Positions 16,501 through 26,298 of a DNA stretch of 64,000 nt are shown piece after piece. The DNA comes from Tenacibaculum sp. SG-28. Its GTDB lineage: Bacteria > Bacteroidota > Bacteroidia > Flavobacteriales > Flavobacteriaceae. Where the stretch lies: positions 83,420-147,419 of the forward strand of contig NZ_MQVY01000003.1 of NCBI RefSeq assembly GCF_002954385.1. The letters run 5' to 3'. Within the stretch, counting starts at the first letter, position 1. Every line of letters starts with the position of its first letter. Made by a program: the position numbers and the translations under genes. The notes beneath the pieces were generated by a model. That model did not search any database and was not told the origin of the DNA. It saw nothing but the letters and a program-made list of their open reading frames with translations.

Positions 16501-18084
16501 TTAAAAGTTTGAGGCTCCAGTATCCCACCAAAGTCTTGTTCCTCCGTTATCAGGACCACCTAATAGCGTTATTGCTTTTTGAACATTAGAAGAATTTGTA
16601 GCATTTTCACTATCTACAAAAGGAATTCTTCTAATCTGGATATCGGTATCAATTGTACCACCACTTTGGTTGCTTACTACAGGGAAAATCTTAGGATATC
16701 CTGTTCTTCGGTATTCACTCCAGGCTTCTTGCCCTTCTGGGAACATAGCCAACCATTTTTGGGTAATGATTTTCTCTAATTTCTCCTCGTTGGTCCCGCC
16801 TGCATTCCAAGCAATAGTAACATCTGTCATTGCAGCAATATTATTGCTCGCATTCACTGGGTCTACATAATCTGCTGGTGTTGAAGTATTGTCTGCAATA
16901 TAATCTGATACACCGCTCGCACCGTGTTGTTGGAAAGATAAAGAAATGCCTTCTTCGTAATTTGCCTGTGCATCACCTGCTCCTGCCCAACCGCGTAAAG
17001 CAGCTTCTGCTTTTAAGAAAGCTACCTCTGCCGCAGTCATTAACTGCACTCTTGGTGTATGAATAGCATCATTAATAGCAGAAAAACCGATATAATCTGC
17101 TTTTTGCGCCAATTCATCATCGTACCCATCTAACAATGGTAGTCCACCACGAACACCTTTAACAGAGCCAGTAACACCCGTTGGCGCATCAAAATACTTT
17201 TCAGTACGAGGGTCATTGTACCCTACTAAAATAGACTCCATAGAGGCATTCATTCGAATATCTCCCCATGAATTATCAATCGTAGCTAATGGGTGATCCA
17301 AGCCTCCATTAATAAAGAAACCATCTTCATTTGATACCATTAGCCCTACAGATTGGCTTAGTGCCTTTTCTCCTTCCATTTTAGCTTTAGCCGCATCCAC
17401 TTTAGAGATACGTATCGCCAGGCGTAAACGCAATGAATTCGCTAATTTTACCCAATTGGTATACTCGCCTCCGTAGGCCAAATCATACGCAGTAAATCTT
17501 TGACTATCTAAATCGGCTGTCAAATTAGCAACTGCAACATCTAACTCTTCAAAAAATTTATTGTAAACAGTTTGTTGATCATCATACACTGCTGGATTAT
17601 CTAAATCAGCATAATACTGATAAATTATAGGACCAAAAACATCCGTAACCCTATGCATTGCTGCTACTTTAAGAATTAAATTAACTCCATATAAGGTTGG
17701 ATAGTCTTCTTTTGTGTTTTCAGATATAAAATCTACGTTATTCATTACGTTTTGATAAGGAACTGACCATATAAAGTTATTCCATCCGCTAACTAAATTA
17801 TAAGTCGTATTATTTGCTCCTGCAATGAAAGGCCTTGGATTGGTCATGTAACCTGAATAGACATCCGCATTCAAATTTTGTTGCAATTGGTACGACCATG
17901 CTGGATTATACTGGTAGATATTTTGAAAAATAGGTTTGTATCTCGAACCTACATGTTGAAAATCTATCTCTAGCTGCTCTTGTGTGATATTTCTATCATT
18001 TACATTGTATTGCTCCAAGTCGCTGCAACCAATTAGAAACATACTAGCTACAACCAAAGGAATATATTTTTTAATATTTCTCAT
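16501..18084 (-). CDS. SusD/RagB-family outer-membrane nutrient-binding lipoprotein
   Basis: 527 residues with lipoprotein signal MRNIKKYIPLVVASMFLIGC. It matches the SusD-like_2 type by its NVNDRNITQEQL start, the TPR-like helices (LAYGGEYTNWVKLANSLRLRLAIRIS) and the C-terminal EEKLEKIITQKWLAMFPEGQEAWSEYRRTGYP. The protein caps the SusC channel and binds the oligosaccharide. It is 10 bases downstream of susC. The locus suggests chito-oligosaccharide or GlcNAc-containing glycan as ligand. Confidence 0.92.
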   Translation of the reverse strand: MRNIKKYIPLVVASMFLIGCSDLEQYNVNDRNITQEQLEIDFQHVGSRYKPIFQNIYQYNPAWSYQLQQNLNADVYSGYMTNPRPFIAGANNTTYNLVSGWNNFIWSVPYQNVMNNVDFISENTKEDYPTLYGVNLILKVAAMHRVTDVFGPIIYQYYADLDNPAVYDDQQTVYNKFFEELDVAVANLTADLDSQRFTAYDLAYGGEYTNWVKLANSLRLRLAIRISKVDAAKAKMEGEKALSQSVGLMVSNEDGFFINGGLDHPLATIDNSWGDIRMNASMESILVGYNDPRTEKYFDAPTGVTGSVKGVRGGLPLLDGYDDELAQKADYIGFSAINDAIHTPRVQLMTAAEVAFLKAEAALRGWAGAGDAQANYEEGISLSFQQHGASGVSDYIADNTSTPADYVDPVNASNNIAAMTDVTIAWNAGGTNEEKLEKIITQKWLAMFPEGQEAWSEYRRTGYPKIFPVVSNQSGGTIDTDIQIRRIPFVDSENATNSSNVQKAITLLGGPDNGGTRLWWDTGASNF

Positions 18085-18094
18085 CGTGAAATTT

Positions 18095-21087
18095 TTAAAA
18101 TGTTAAATTAATATTTAATCCCAAGCTTCTTGTAGATGGTAAACCTAAGATATCTACTCCTTGTAATGCATTACCTGTACTCAAAGACACGTTAGGATCG
18201 TGTGGTGCATCTTTGTAGAAAAAGAATAGATTAGACCCAACTAAAGAGGCTTTTGCCATCTTAAAGAATGAATTTTCTCCAAGATTAAAACTGTATCCTA
18301 AGGCAAGCTCAGCTAATCTTACATTGGTGGCACTATACACATACTCTCCTAAAAAACCGTTTCTTCCTCCAACTGCGCCATAATACTCCTGTGCAGACAA
18401 AGTAGATGTATTACCATTTAAATCAACTACAGTTACATCTCGATTAGCAGTTTCTCTAGCAGAATTGTTACTAAATCCTTCCACAACAGCTTCGGTCATA
18501 CTTACCGTCTCTCCGCCAAATTTCCCGTCAATTAAGAAATCTAAAGATAGGTTTTTATATTGGAAAGAGTTACTCCATCCTAAAGTCCAGTCAGGATTTG
18601 GATTACCTACTTTTGTCAAAGCAATGTCATTACTGTCATCTGTTTTTATAATGAAACTATCATTATCATATATCGGCACACCATTATCATCCCTAACTAA
18701 TTCTTGTACATAAATATCTCCAAAAGCACCACCTTCTACCAAATAAGCTCCAAAAGTATTTACCCCTGCAGGACTAATTTCAAAAAAAGATTCCTCTACC
18801 CCTTCAATTAAATTTTCAGTAGTTAAGGATTTAACTTCATTTTTATTAGTAGCAAAGTTAAACATGGTAGTCCATCTGAAATTTTCAGATCTAATAGGCT
18901 TAAAATACACGGAAGCTTCTATACCGGAATTAGTAATGTCACCAGCATTTAGCCCAGCCAATCCAATACCTCGAACTAAAGAATCTGGTATTCCAAATGA
19001 AAAATATTGATTAATAGTACTGGTGTAGTAATATCCTATATCAAAACCAAAGTTATCAAATTTCCATTCCGTACCAATTTCAAACGAACGTTGTCTCTCA
19101 GGTTTTGGTATTGTACCGGGTAATGGTCTGATTGGATCATTGGGGTTTATACCATTTGCAAAAAGAATAGATCGGTTCGGACTATATGTATCAGTCCCAA
19201 CACCACTTCCTACCTCACCATACGAAGCCCTTACCTTAGCAAATGGAACATTGAAGGTTTCGCTTAAGATTCCTGTTATACCAAAAGAAGGGTAGAAAAA
19301 TGAATTACTAGATTTAGGTAAGGTAGAAGTCCAGTCATTTCTTCCAGTAATATCAAAGAAAATTTTGTCTTTATACCCGATAGTAGCACTAGAAAAAATA
19401 GAATTTGTGCGAGATTCAAAAGAATTTTGTTGAAAAGTAGTAGCAGCATTTCCATTAAAATTTTGTAGAGCAAACACATTAGCAAACTGTAAGTCCCCAT
19501 TGGTACCAGAGTCTGCAACAAATAATTCTGCTGTATTTCGCTGTGTACTAACCCCTACTATGGCTGAGATTGAAAAATCCTCTCCTAAATTCGTATTAAT
19601 ATTAGCGATAAGATCGCCATACATTTGTGTATAGTCATTTTCGTTTAATATATACCTACCGTTAAGCGGTGCCAGAGTAGCTTCTGTTGTGGCATATATT
19701 TTCTTTTCAAAATTTACATAACTCTGGTCATAGGTACCTCTAGTTTGTAACGACAACCAATCGTTTACTTTAAATTTAAGATTTAAAGAGGCTACTAATT
19801 TCTTGTTTTCGTCTTCGGATGTATTTCTATTTAAAATCCAATACGGGTTTTGTTCTATATCATAAGTAGGTCTAAACCATCGTTGCTTCATTAGGTTTCT
19901 ATTCGAGTCATACTCTTCAAACACACTGTAATCCGATAATTTTTCTGTATCCGATTGAAAACCGTATACTCCAACCAAAGGGTTAAAATACAATCCTGAA
20001 ACTGGTCGGTTTCGGATACTTTGTACCGTACCTATGACACTGGCATTTAACGTTAATTTATCCTCAAAAAATTTAGCAGTTTCTCTAATGTTAAAAGTAT
20101 GTTGCTTTAAGCTATTTGTTGGCAATATACCCTCGGAAAAAGTATTACTATACGAAAAGTAGGTTTGTGCTTTTTCCGTACCTCCTGAAAAAGAAAGTGA
20201 GTTAATATTGGTGGTTCCCGTACTAAAAAAATCATCTACATTAGCTTGTGCAGTATCGTTAAAATCCATGTAATACGCGGCACTATCTACGGTAAGATTA
20301 GAAGAGAAATTCACTTTAAAGTTTCCTTCTTTTCCTTTTTTAGTTGTAATTAAAATAACCCCATTCAAACCAGCGCTACCGTATAAAGCAGAAGCCGAAG
20401 CACCTTTAAGAACGGTAAGCGACTCTACGTCATCTGGGTTCAACAATGATAAGGCATCTCCACCATCACGGTTACCTCCATTAATTTCTCCAAATGTATC
20501 GCTTGGTTGAGATGAAGATATATTATTTAAAGGAATTCCATCAATAACATACAAAGGCTGATTATTGCCAAAAGAGGCAACACCCCTTAGAAGCACCTTT
20601 ACAGAACCACCAGCTCCAGAAGCACTTCTCGTAATTGTTAAACCAGAGACCTTACCGGATAAACTATTAATTGGGTTTGTTTGTTTAACCCTACTAATTT
20701 CTTCAGCTTTTACATCTTGTGCTGCATACGTTAATGACTTACGAGTCTTTTTTATACCTAAGGCAGTTACCACTACCTCATCTAAAAGGCTGTCGTCCTC
20801 AAGAGAAACGTTAATGGTGGTTTGGTTTAATACCGTAACCGTTTTTGTTTTCATCCCTACATAAGAAAACTGTAGTACATCACCTTCCGAAACTTGAATT
20901 TGATATTTTCCATCAAAATCAGTTTCTGTTCCTCTAACTGTTCCTTTAACTAAAATACCAACTCCGGGTATCGGCCCATTGTCTGACGCAGAGGTCACCA
21001 CTCCAGAAATGGTTCTTTCTTGGGCATTTGCGAATTGCACCAATAAGAAAGAAAAACAAAACAGTAATAAAATTTTATGTTTTTCAT
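18095..21087 (-). CDS. SusC/RagA TonB-linked outer-membrane transporter (apparent frameshift in signal peptide)
   Basis: The main frame opens at a GTG (21043), giving MVQFANAQERTISG, which is only the end of a signal peptide. ATG 21087 starts MKNIK in another frame. One extra base within AAAATTTT (21069-21076) restores a full signal ending LLVQFANAQ and gives 997 residues. The CarboxypepD_reg-like domain (ISGVVTSASDNGPIPGVGI ... VSEGDVLQFSYVGMKT) is followed by the plug (LDEVVVTALGIKKTRKSL ... PLYVIDGIPLNN ... GLNGVILITTKKG) and a beta-barrel ending LGLNINLTF. It imports sugar oligomers with SusD, powered by TonB. Confidence 0.9.
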
Positions 21088-21197
21088 GAATAAGTTAATT
21101 AATTGTTTCCTTAAAGTTATGCGTATTGCAAAAGAAGAAAAAAAAATTATATCTAAACAACACAAAAAACGGGATGAATAGCTCATATTACCGGACT

Positions 21198-21216
21198 ATG
21201 TTAAAAAATTTAACAT
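21198..21216. promoter_or_regulatory. Inverted repeat between susC and lytS, candidate operator
   Basis: ATGTTAAA (21198-21205), three A, then TTTAACAT (21209-21216) form a perfect 8-bp dyad in the 211-base divergent gap. The site lies 111 bases from the susC ATG and 82 from lytS. LytTR-type regulators usually bind repeated sites with a GTT core, which is present in each arm. The role is inferred from position only. Confidence 0.4.
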
Positions 21217-21298
21217 TCCTATTTTTTTTTATTTTTGGAGCAACAAAAAATTACTTATAAATTGCCACTTTTAGTTTTTATTATAAATTTACAATATA

Positions 21299-22354
21299 TT
21301 GATTTTCAGTAAAATAGTTCAAAATAACAAAACAATCAAAACAAAGTACCACATCTACTTTTGGTTGGGGTATTTCTTATTTAATGTAATCCGTTGGGGA
21401 AGTTATTTTGACGATTATTGGTATTCTCTAAAATCAAATTTAGTGGAATTCCCACTACATATACTAATTGTATATTTTAATATCTACATTCTTATTCCGA
21501 AATTTTTACTACTAAAAAAGTACAAACAATACATTCTCTCCTTAGCTTTCAGCCTCCTGCTAATTTACATTTTCAGAACAGGGTTAAATTACCTCCTTGT
21601 AACTAAAAATATTTGGCCAGAAGCAGAGGGAATTCAGGAAGCATTTACATTTAACCACATTATCGCAGTTACTCTTGGAGAGTTATATGTGGTAGCACTA
21701 GCAACGGCAATAAAACTCACCATTGATTGGGCAAACCAAAAAGACCGAATTGAAACCTTAAAAAAAGAACGCTTAAAAAGTGAGTTGAACTTTTTAAAAA
21801 CACAAATACAACCTCATTTCTTTTTTAATACACTAAATAACTTATATGCCCTAACTCTAGAAAAGTCGAAAAAAGCACCAGAAGTAGTATTGAAGTTGTC
21901 GGAGATCATGCAATATGTAATCTACGATATCAAACAACAAAAAGTTTCACTTTTAAAAGAAATTGAATACATCCAAAACTACATAGACCTGCAACAGCTT
22001 CGATGTCATAAAAATGCTACAATTAACATTGCTATCGATGGAGATATCAGTAAAGCGAAAGTTCCTCCATTAATTTTCTTATCTTTCGTAGAAAATTGCT
22101 TTAAACATGGCGATAGAAACAGTAATAATTTCTATATTTATATCCTATTTAAAAAGACAAAACAAAATAATCTAGTTTTTACGGTTAAAAACAGCTATGA
22201 AACCAAAGAAATCACTAGTGTAAAAAAGGGAATAGGGAATACAAACACAAAACGTAGACTTGATTTAATTTATGAGAACAAGTACAAACTAAACATTTCT
22301 AAATCGAATAGTGTTCATGCAGTTGACTTAGAAATTCCTTTAACAAAAAACTAA
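21299..22354 (+). CDS. LytS-type sensor histidine kinase (His_kinase PF06580)
   Basis: 351 residues. Four hydrophobic segments occupy about 15-145, followed by a short coiled segment and the kinase core. The phospho-acceptor histidine is H173 in TQIQPHFFFNTLNNLYAL, and an ATP-binding segment reads FLSFVENCFKHG ... GIGNTNTKRRLDL. No periplasmic sensor domain is evident, so the signal is probably sensed in or at the membrane. The start is TTG at 21299, as no ATG precedes the first membrane segment. It is followed 4 bases later by its response regulator. Confidence 0.9.
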   Translation: MIFSKIVQNNKTIKTKYHIYFWLGYFLFNVIRWGSYFDDYWYSLKSNLVEFPLHILIVYFNIYILIPKFLLLKKYKQYILSLAFSLLLIYIFRTGLNYLLVTKNIWPEAEGIQEAFTFNHIIAVTLGELYVVALATAIKLTIDWANQKDRIETLKKERLKSELNFLKTQIQPHFFFNTLNNLYALTLEKSKKAPEVVLKLSEIMQYVIYDIKQQKVSLLKEIEYIQNYIDLQQLRCHKNATINIAIDGDISKAKVPPLIFLSFVENCFKHGDRNSNNFYIYILFKKTKQNNLVFTVKNSYETKEITSVKKGIGNTNTKRRLDLIYENKYKLNISKSNSVHAVDLEIPLTKN

Positions 22355-22358
22355 AACA

Positions 22359-23072
22359 GTGAAAATTAATTGTGTAATAATTGATGATGAACCGCTTGCA
22401 ATAAAGGTAATACAAAATCATTTGCAAGAATTCCAAAACATTACCGTTGTAGATACCTTTAATAACCCTCTAGAAGCAATTCAGACGTTAGAAAACGAAA
22501 AAGTAGACGTCGTATTTTTAGACATTAACATGCCCAAAATGAGTGGGCTTGATTTTCTTAAAAATATGTCATTAAAACCAAACGTCATTATCACGACCGC
22601 CTATCGTGAATTTGCCGCAGACAGCTATGATTTGGATGTTTTGGATTATCTGGTAAAACCAATTCCTTTTCCAAGGTTTTTAAAATCCATCAATAAGCTT
22701 ACACAAAAAATGCACGTTAACCAAAAAGCAAATACTGCATCGGTAAGTGAAGAATCTTATATTTTTCTGAAGGTTGATAAAAAGCTAATGAAAGTAAAGT
22801 ACGATGAAATACTATACATAGAGAGTTTGAAAGACTACATCAAGGTATGTACACTTACAGACAATCATATTGTACACAAATCGCTTACTAGTATTACCGA
22901 AGAGTTACCGGAAAAAAACTTTCTTAGAATTCACAGGTCCTACACTATTTCTATTAATAAGGTTAATTCTATGGAAGGAAATTCCGTTGAAATCAACAAC
23001 AAAAGAATTCCAATTGGTAGAAAATACATCAATAACACCAAACAAATTATTCTTAAAACACCACAAGTTTAG
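22359..23072 (+). CDS. LytTR-family response regulator
   Basis: 237 residues. Receiver domain 1-120 with acidic pair D9/D10, phospho-acceptor D55 (VVFLDINMPKMSG) and K100 (YLVKP). The LytTR DNA-binding domain runs from about 135 (FLKVDKKLMKVKYDEILYIES) to 235 (NFLRIHRSYTISINKV ... IPIGRKY). GTG start at 22359. It is the partner of the LytS kinase and, by position between susCD and the permease genes, the likely regulator of the GlcNAc locus. Confidence 0.92.
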   Translation: MKINCVIIDDEPLAIKVIQNHLQEFQNITVVDTFNNPLEAIQTLENEKVDVVFLDINMPKMSGLDFLKNMSLKPNVIITTAYREFAADSYDLDVLDYLVKPIPFPRFLKSINKLTQKMHVNQKANTASVSEESYIFLKVDKKLMKVKYDEILYIESLKDYIKVCTLTDNHIVHKSLTSITEELPEKNFLRIHRSYTISINKVNSMEGNSVEINNKRIPIGRKYINNTKQIILKTPQV

Positions 23073-23251
23073 TAGTGTTATTCTTCCTTTTTTAATGTTC
23101 AGCATCTTTTTTAATATGTTGGTACTAAAAAATGCGTTACTAGTAGAAATTTAAAGACACTTTTGTTTTGAATTAAGTATATTGGGCATCGGTTTTTTTC
23201 TAAAACCAAGAACTTACAATACCAAATTACTTAATTTCTTAACACAAAATT

Positions 23252-24580
23252 ATGTCGCAAAAACCTAAAGAAACTTCTAGCAGCAATAGCATGTTGGTGC
23301 CAATTATGATTATTGCAGGATTATTTTTCATCTTTGGATTTGTTACCTGGATTAATGGTGCATTAATTCCATTTATGAAAACAATAAATGAATTAACGGA
23401 TGCACAATCTTACCTAGTAGCATCTGCCTCATACATCTCTTTTGTGGTAATGGCGTTACCTTCCTCTTATGTCATTAATAAAGTAGGATACAAAAAGGGG
23501 ATGTCTTTAGGATTGCTAATTATGGCTGTTGGGGCATTAATTTTCATTCCAGCTGCAGGAGCAAGAACTTATTGGGTTTTTCTTTTAGGCATTTTCGTAC
23601 AAGGAATGGGCATGACGCTATTACAAACCGCCTCAAACCCATACATTACCATCCTTGGTCCTATTGAAAGTGCTGCAAAACGAATTGCCATTATGGGAAT
23701 CGCGAATAAAGTTGCAGGAGGTTTAGGTTCGGTTATTTTTGGCGCAATCTTACTTTCAGGAATCGATAGCATCAAAGAAAAGTTAGCTACCGTAAGTGGT
23801 ACAGAAAAAGAAACACTTTTAAATACCATGGCAGATAGCGTTGTTACTCCTTATATAATAATGGCCGTTGTTTTATTTCTCTTAGGAATCTTAATTCGAT
23901 TTGCTCCTTTACCACATGTAGAGGCAGCATCGGATGAAAAGACCATGGAGAACAATGCCGATAAAAAAAGTGTTTTCCATTTTCCACATTTATGGTTAGG
24001 AGTGGCTACCTTATTTGTGTATGTAGGTGCAGAGGTAATTGCGGGAGATACGATAATAGCCTATGGAATTTCCTTAGGAATACCAGGCGCAGATGCCAAG
24101 TTCTTCACTATGTTTACCTTATCGGCAATGGTAGCAACCTACGCCTTAGGGGTAGTACTTATTCCTAAATACTTGAGCCAAGCATTAGCCTTACGCATAA
24201 GTGCTATTCTCGGAATTATCCTTACGGCGTGCATTATTTTCACTACCGGATTTACTTCTGTGTTATTTGTGGCAGCTTTGGGTATCGCGAATGCATTAGT
24301 ATGGCCAGCTGTTTGGCCACTTACCTTAAAAGGATTAGGTAAATTCACCAAAACAGCTTCTGCCTTATTAATCATGGCAATTGCGGGTGGTGCGATTATT
24401 CCACCTTTGTACGGATATTTAGTAGACCATCAAAAAGTAAGTCTTATGCAAGAAGGCATGGAAGAATCTTTAGCACTTGCAAACGCTTCAACTTCTAGCT
24501 ACTGGATTTTATTTCCGTGTTATGCCTTAATACTATATTACGCAGTAGCAGGCCACAAATTAGGGCTTAAAAAAGACTAA
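23252..24580 (+). CDS. Sugar MFS transporter, FucP/GluP/NagP type
   Basis: 442 residues with 12 predicted membrane segments. FGFVTWINGALIPFMK in the first helix is typical of the FucP/glucose-galactose porter family, whose NagP members carry N-acetylglucosamine. QGMGMTLLQTASNPYITILGP, also characteristic, is in the fourth to fifth helix region. In this locus it probably moves GlcNAc from periplasm to cytoplasm using a cation gradient. A 179-base gap upstream may hold a promoter, but no good TAnnTTTG is seen. The next gene starts 12 bases later. Confidence 0.9.
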   Translation: MSQKPKETSSSNSMLVPIMIIAGLFFIFGFVTWINGALIPFMKTINELTDAQSYLVASASYISFVVMALPSSYVINKVGYKKGMSLGLLIMAVGALIFIPAAGARTYWVFLLGIFVQGMGMTLLQTASNPYITILGPIESAAKRIAIMGIANKVAGGLGSVIFGAILLSGIDSIKEKLATVSGTEKETLLNTMADSVVTPYIIMAVVLFLLGILIRFAPLPHVEAASDEKTMENNADKKSVFHFPHLWLGVATLFVYVGAEVIAGDTIIAYGISLGIPGADAKFFTMFTLSAMVATYALGVVLIPKYLSQALALRISAILGIILTACIIFTTGFTSVLFVAALGIANALVWPAVWPLTLKGLGKFTKTASALLIMAIAGGAIIPPLYGYLVDHQKVSLMQEGMEESLALANASTSSYWILFPCYALILYYAVAGHKLGLKKD

Positions 24581-24592
24581 ATACACAAGAAG

Positions 24593-25684
24593 ATGGGAAG
24601 AATTGCTTCGGTAGATACTTTAAGAGGTATTACTATTATTGCCATGATCTTGGTAAACAACCCTGGATCTTGGAGTAAAGTATACCCTCCATTACTACAT
24701 GCTTCATGGCATGGTATCACCCCGACAGATTTAATTTTTCCTTTTTTCTTATTTATTGTTGGCATATCGATAGCCTTAGCCTATCAAAATAAAAAACCAT
24801 CTAAAAGTACCTATAAGAAAATAGTTATCCGCAGTGCCAAATTGATTGGCTTAGGATTGTTTATCAATATATTTACGCCAATCTTTCCTTTTTTCGAAAA
24901 CTTACAAGAATTTAGAATTCCAGGTGTATTGCAACGAATTGGATTAGTGTTCTTAGTTGCTTCTGTTTTATTTTTAAACAGTTCAGAAAAAACAATTGTT
25001 CTCGCTACCATAATATTGTTGCTTGGCTACTTTTTTCTCATGGGTTTTGTAGCACTTCCAAATGGAAGTATGCCTTCGTACGACAACAACCTAAACAACT
25101 GGGCTAATTATATAGATTATACGATTCTAGGAAAACACATGTGGCAAGAACTGTATGACCCAGAAGGGTTATTGAGTACGATTCCTTCTGTTGCTACTTG
25201 TCTTTTGGGAATACTGGCAGGACTTATTTTAACGAGAAATACCAAGATGAAAAAAGAGTATATACTCGTTATTTTCGGAGTTACACTCTTACTTTTAGGA
25301 TACGTATGGAATATCTGGTTCCCAATCAATAAAACATTTTGGTCTAGTAGTTACGTTTTGGTTACCGCAGGATATGCTTTTTTCATTTTGAGTATTGCCT
25401 ATTATTTTAATGACGTTAAAAATATAAATCCTAGCAAGATTTTCACCTATGTTAGTAGAAATGCAATTACCGTATATTTCTTGTCGATGGTCGTTGCCAA
25501 ATCTTTTTATAGTATTAAAGTAAACGAAACAGAAAACCTTCATACTTGGCTATATCATACCTTTTTTACCAATTTTTTAGGCGATGTACAATTAGCGTCT
25601 TTCTTATATGCGGTAACGGTAGTTACTTTCTACGTTTTACTCAGTAGATATCTGTTTAAAAAACAAATATTCTTTAAAGTATAG
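24593..25684 (+). CDS. HGSNAT/DUF5009-like membrane acyltransferase (NagX-like)
   Basis: 363 residues with about 10 membrane helices. The start RIASVDTLRGITIIAMILVN then GITPTDLIFPFFLFIVGIS is the signature of the heparan-alpha-glucosaminide N-acetyltransferase-like family. Relatives named NagX are repeatedly found in bacterial GlcNAc loci, with no firmly known reaction. The conserved histidine of the human enzyme probably corresponds to HASWHGITPTD. Co-transcribed with the permease gene. Confidence 0.85.
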   Translation: MGRIASVDTLRGITIIAMILVNNPGSWSKVYPPLLHASWHGITPTDLIFPFFLFIVGISIALAYQNKKPSKSTYKKIVIRSAKLIGLGLFINIFTPIFPFFENLQEFRIPGVLQRIGLVFLVASVLFLNSSEKTIVLATIILLLGYFFLMGFVALPNGSMPSYDNNLNNWANYIDYTILGKHMWQELYDPEGLLSTIPSVATCLLGILAGLILTRNTKMKKEYILVIFGVTLLLLGYVWNIWFPINKTFWSSSYVLVTAGYAFFILSIAYYFNDVKNINPSKIFTYVSRNAITVYFLSMVVAKSFYSIKVNETENLHTWLYHTFFTNFLGDVQLASFLYAVTVVTFYVLLSRYLFKKQIFFKV

Positions 25685-25691
25685 CAGATTC

Positions 25692-26021
25692 ATGTTTGTT
25701 GCCAAAAAAATATTAGAAGAAACAATGGTTCCTAATCTTGCTTATGACAGTAGGTTTTACCATCTTAATTTATCGGAAGCTTGTACCTTCAAAAACTACG
25801 ATAGTTTTAAAAACTGGCTAGTATTTGAATTTGATTTGTACTTTCAAGAAGAAATAAACAACAGGCTTATCATTTATACCCCAAATGGATCCATAGAAAT
25901 TGCCGCCGAAACACCAAAAAGCATTGCTATTTCGGTAAGAAATAAAAATAGCAAAGCTTGTTACAACACCATGTTAAAGGTCTATAAACTTTATATACTT
26001 CACAAAATAAAAAAGCTCTAA
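25692..26021 (+). CDS. Hypothetical protein, 109 residues
   Basis: I do not recognise a family. The protein is soluble, rich in aromatic residues and mixed alpha/beta, with no signal peptide or membrane segment. It contains FKNWLVFEFDLYFQEEINN and IYTPNGSIEIAAETPKSIA. It starts 7 bases after the acyltransferase gene and is the last gene of that plus-strand group, before tRNA-Thr. A link to GlcNAc use is suggested only by position. Confidence 0.6.
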   Translation: MFVAKKILEETMVPNLAYDSRFYHLNLSEACTFKNYDSFKNWLVFEFDLYFQEEINNRLIIYTPNGSIEIAAETPKSIAISVRNKNSKACYNTMLKVYKLYILHKIKKL

Positions 26022-26108
26022 ACTCCTGAATTACAATACCGATTTATTCGTGCGAAAAGTAAGCTTAAAAAAAATAAAAATTTCTTTTTTCAGTTTCAAA
26101 AAACATTT

Positions 26109-26116
26109 TATATTTG
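26109..26116 (+). promoter_or_regulatory. -7 element TATATTTG of the tRNA-Thr gene
   Basis: TATATTTG is a perfect TAnnTTTG, 20 bases before the mature tRNA 5' end. The -33 position, 18 bases upstream, is a T-tract (26085-26090) rather than TTG. Confidence 0.55.
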
Positions 26117-26135
26117 CCACGCTTTTGAGGTAAAG

Positions 26136-26212
26136 GCCGATGTAGCTCAGCTGGCTAGAGCAGCTGATTTGTAATCAGCAGGTCGTGGGTTCGAGTCCCT
26201 CCATCGGCTCCA
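26136..26212 (+). tRNA. tRNA-Thr (anticodon TGT)
   Basis: The acceptor stem GCCGATG/CATCGGC is at 26136-26142 and 26202-26208, with discriminator T and an encoded CCA at 26210-26212. The anticodon arm GCTGA-TTTGTAA-TCAGC gives anticodon TGT. The T arm is GTGGG-TTCGAGT-CCCTC. All arms pair well. Confidence 0.95.
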
Positions 26213-26215
26213 AGC

Positions 26216-26249
26216 AAAAAGTGCTAACAATTACGTTAGCACTTTTTTT
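26216..26249 (+). terminator. Intrinsic terminator after tRNA-Thr
   Basis: A 13-bp stem AAAAAGTGCTAAC/GTTAGCACTTTTT (26216-26228 and 26235-26247) with a 6-base loop ends in T7. Confidence 0.88.
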
Positions 26250-26264
26250 ATGCCGTATTTTTTC

Positions 26265-26272
26265 TAAATTTG
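26265..26272 (+). promoter_or_regulatory. -7 element TAAATTTG of the udk operon
   Basis: TAAATTTG fits TAnnTTTG and lies 26 bases before the udk ATG. The -33 region is the T-tract of the preceding terminator, so terminator and promoter are fused end to end. Confidence 0.5.
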
Positions 26273-26298
26273 TTATTTGTAAAACGATATAACGTATA

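Noticed and set aside
22870..23154. 94-codon plus-strand frame overlapping the end of the LytTR gene
   Set aside because: It is a shifted reading of the LytTR domain with a chance extension; no family resemblance.
10852..26021. GlcNAc locus as a recent horizontal island
   Set aside because: Base composition and codon use look like the neighbours by eye, there is no integrase or direct repeat, and the tRNA genes at both sides show no duplicated 3' ends.
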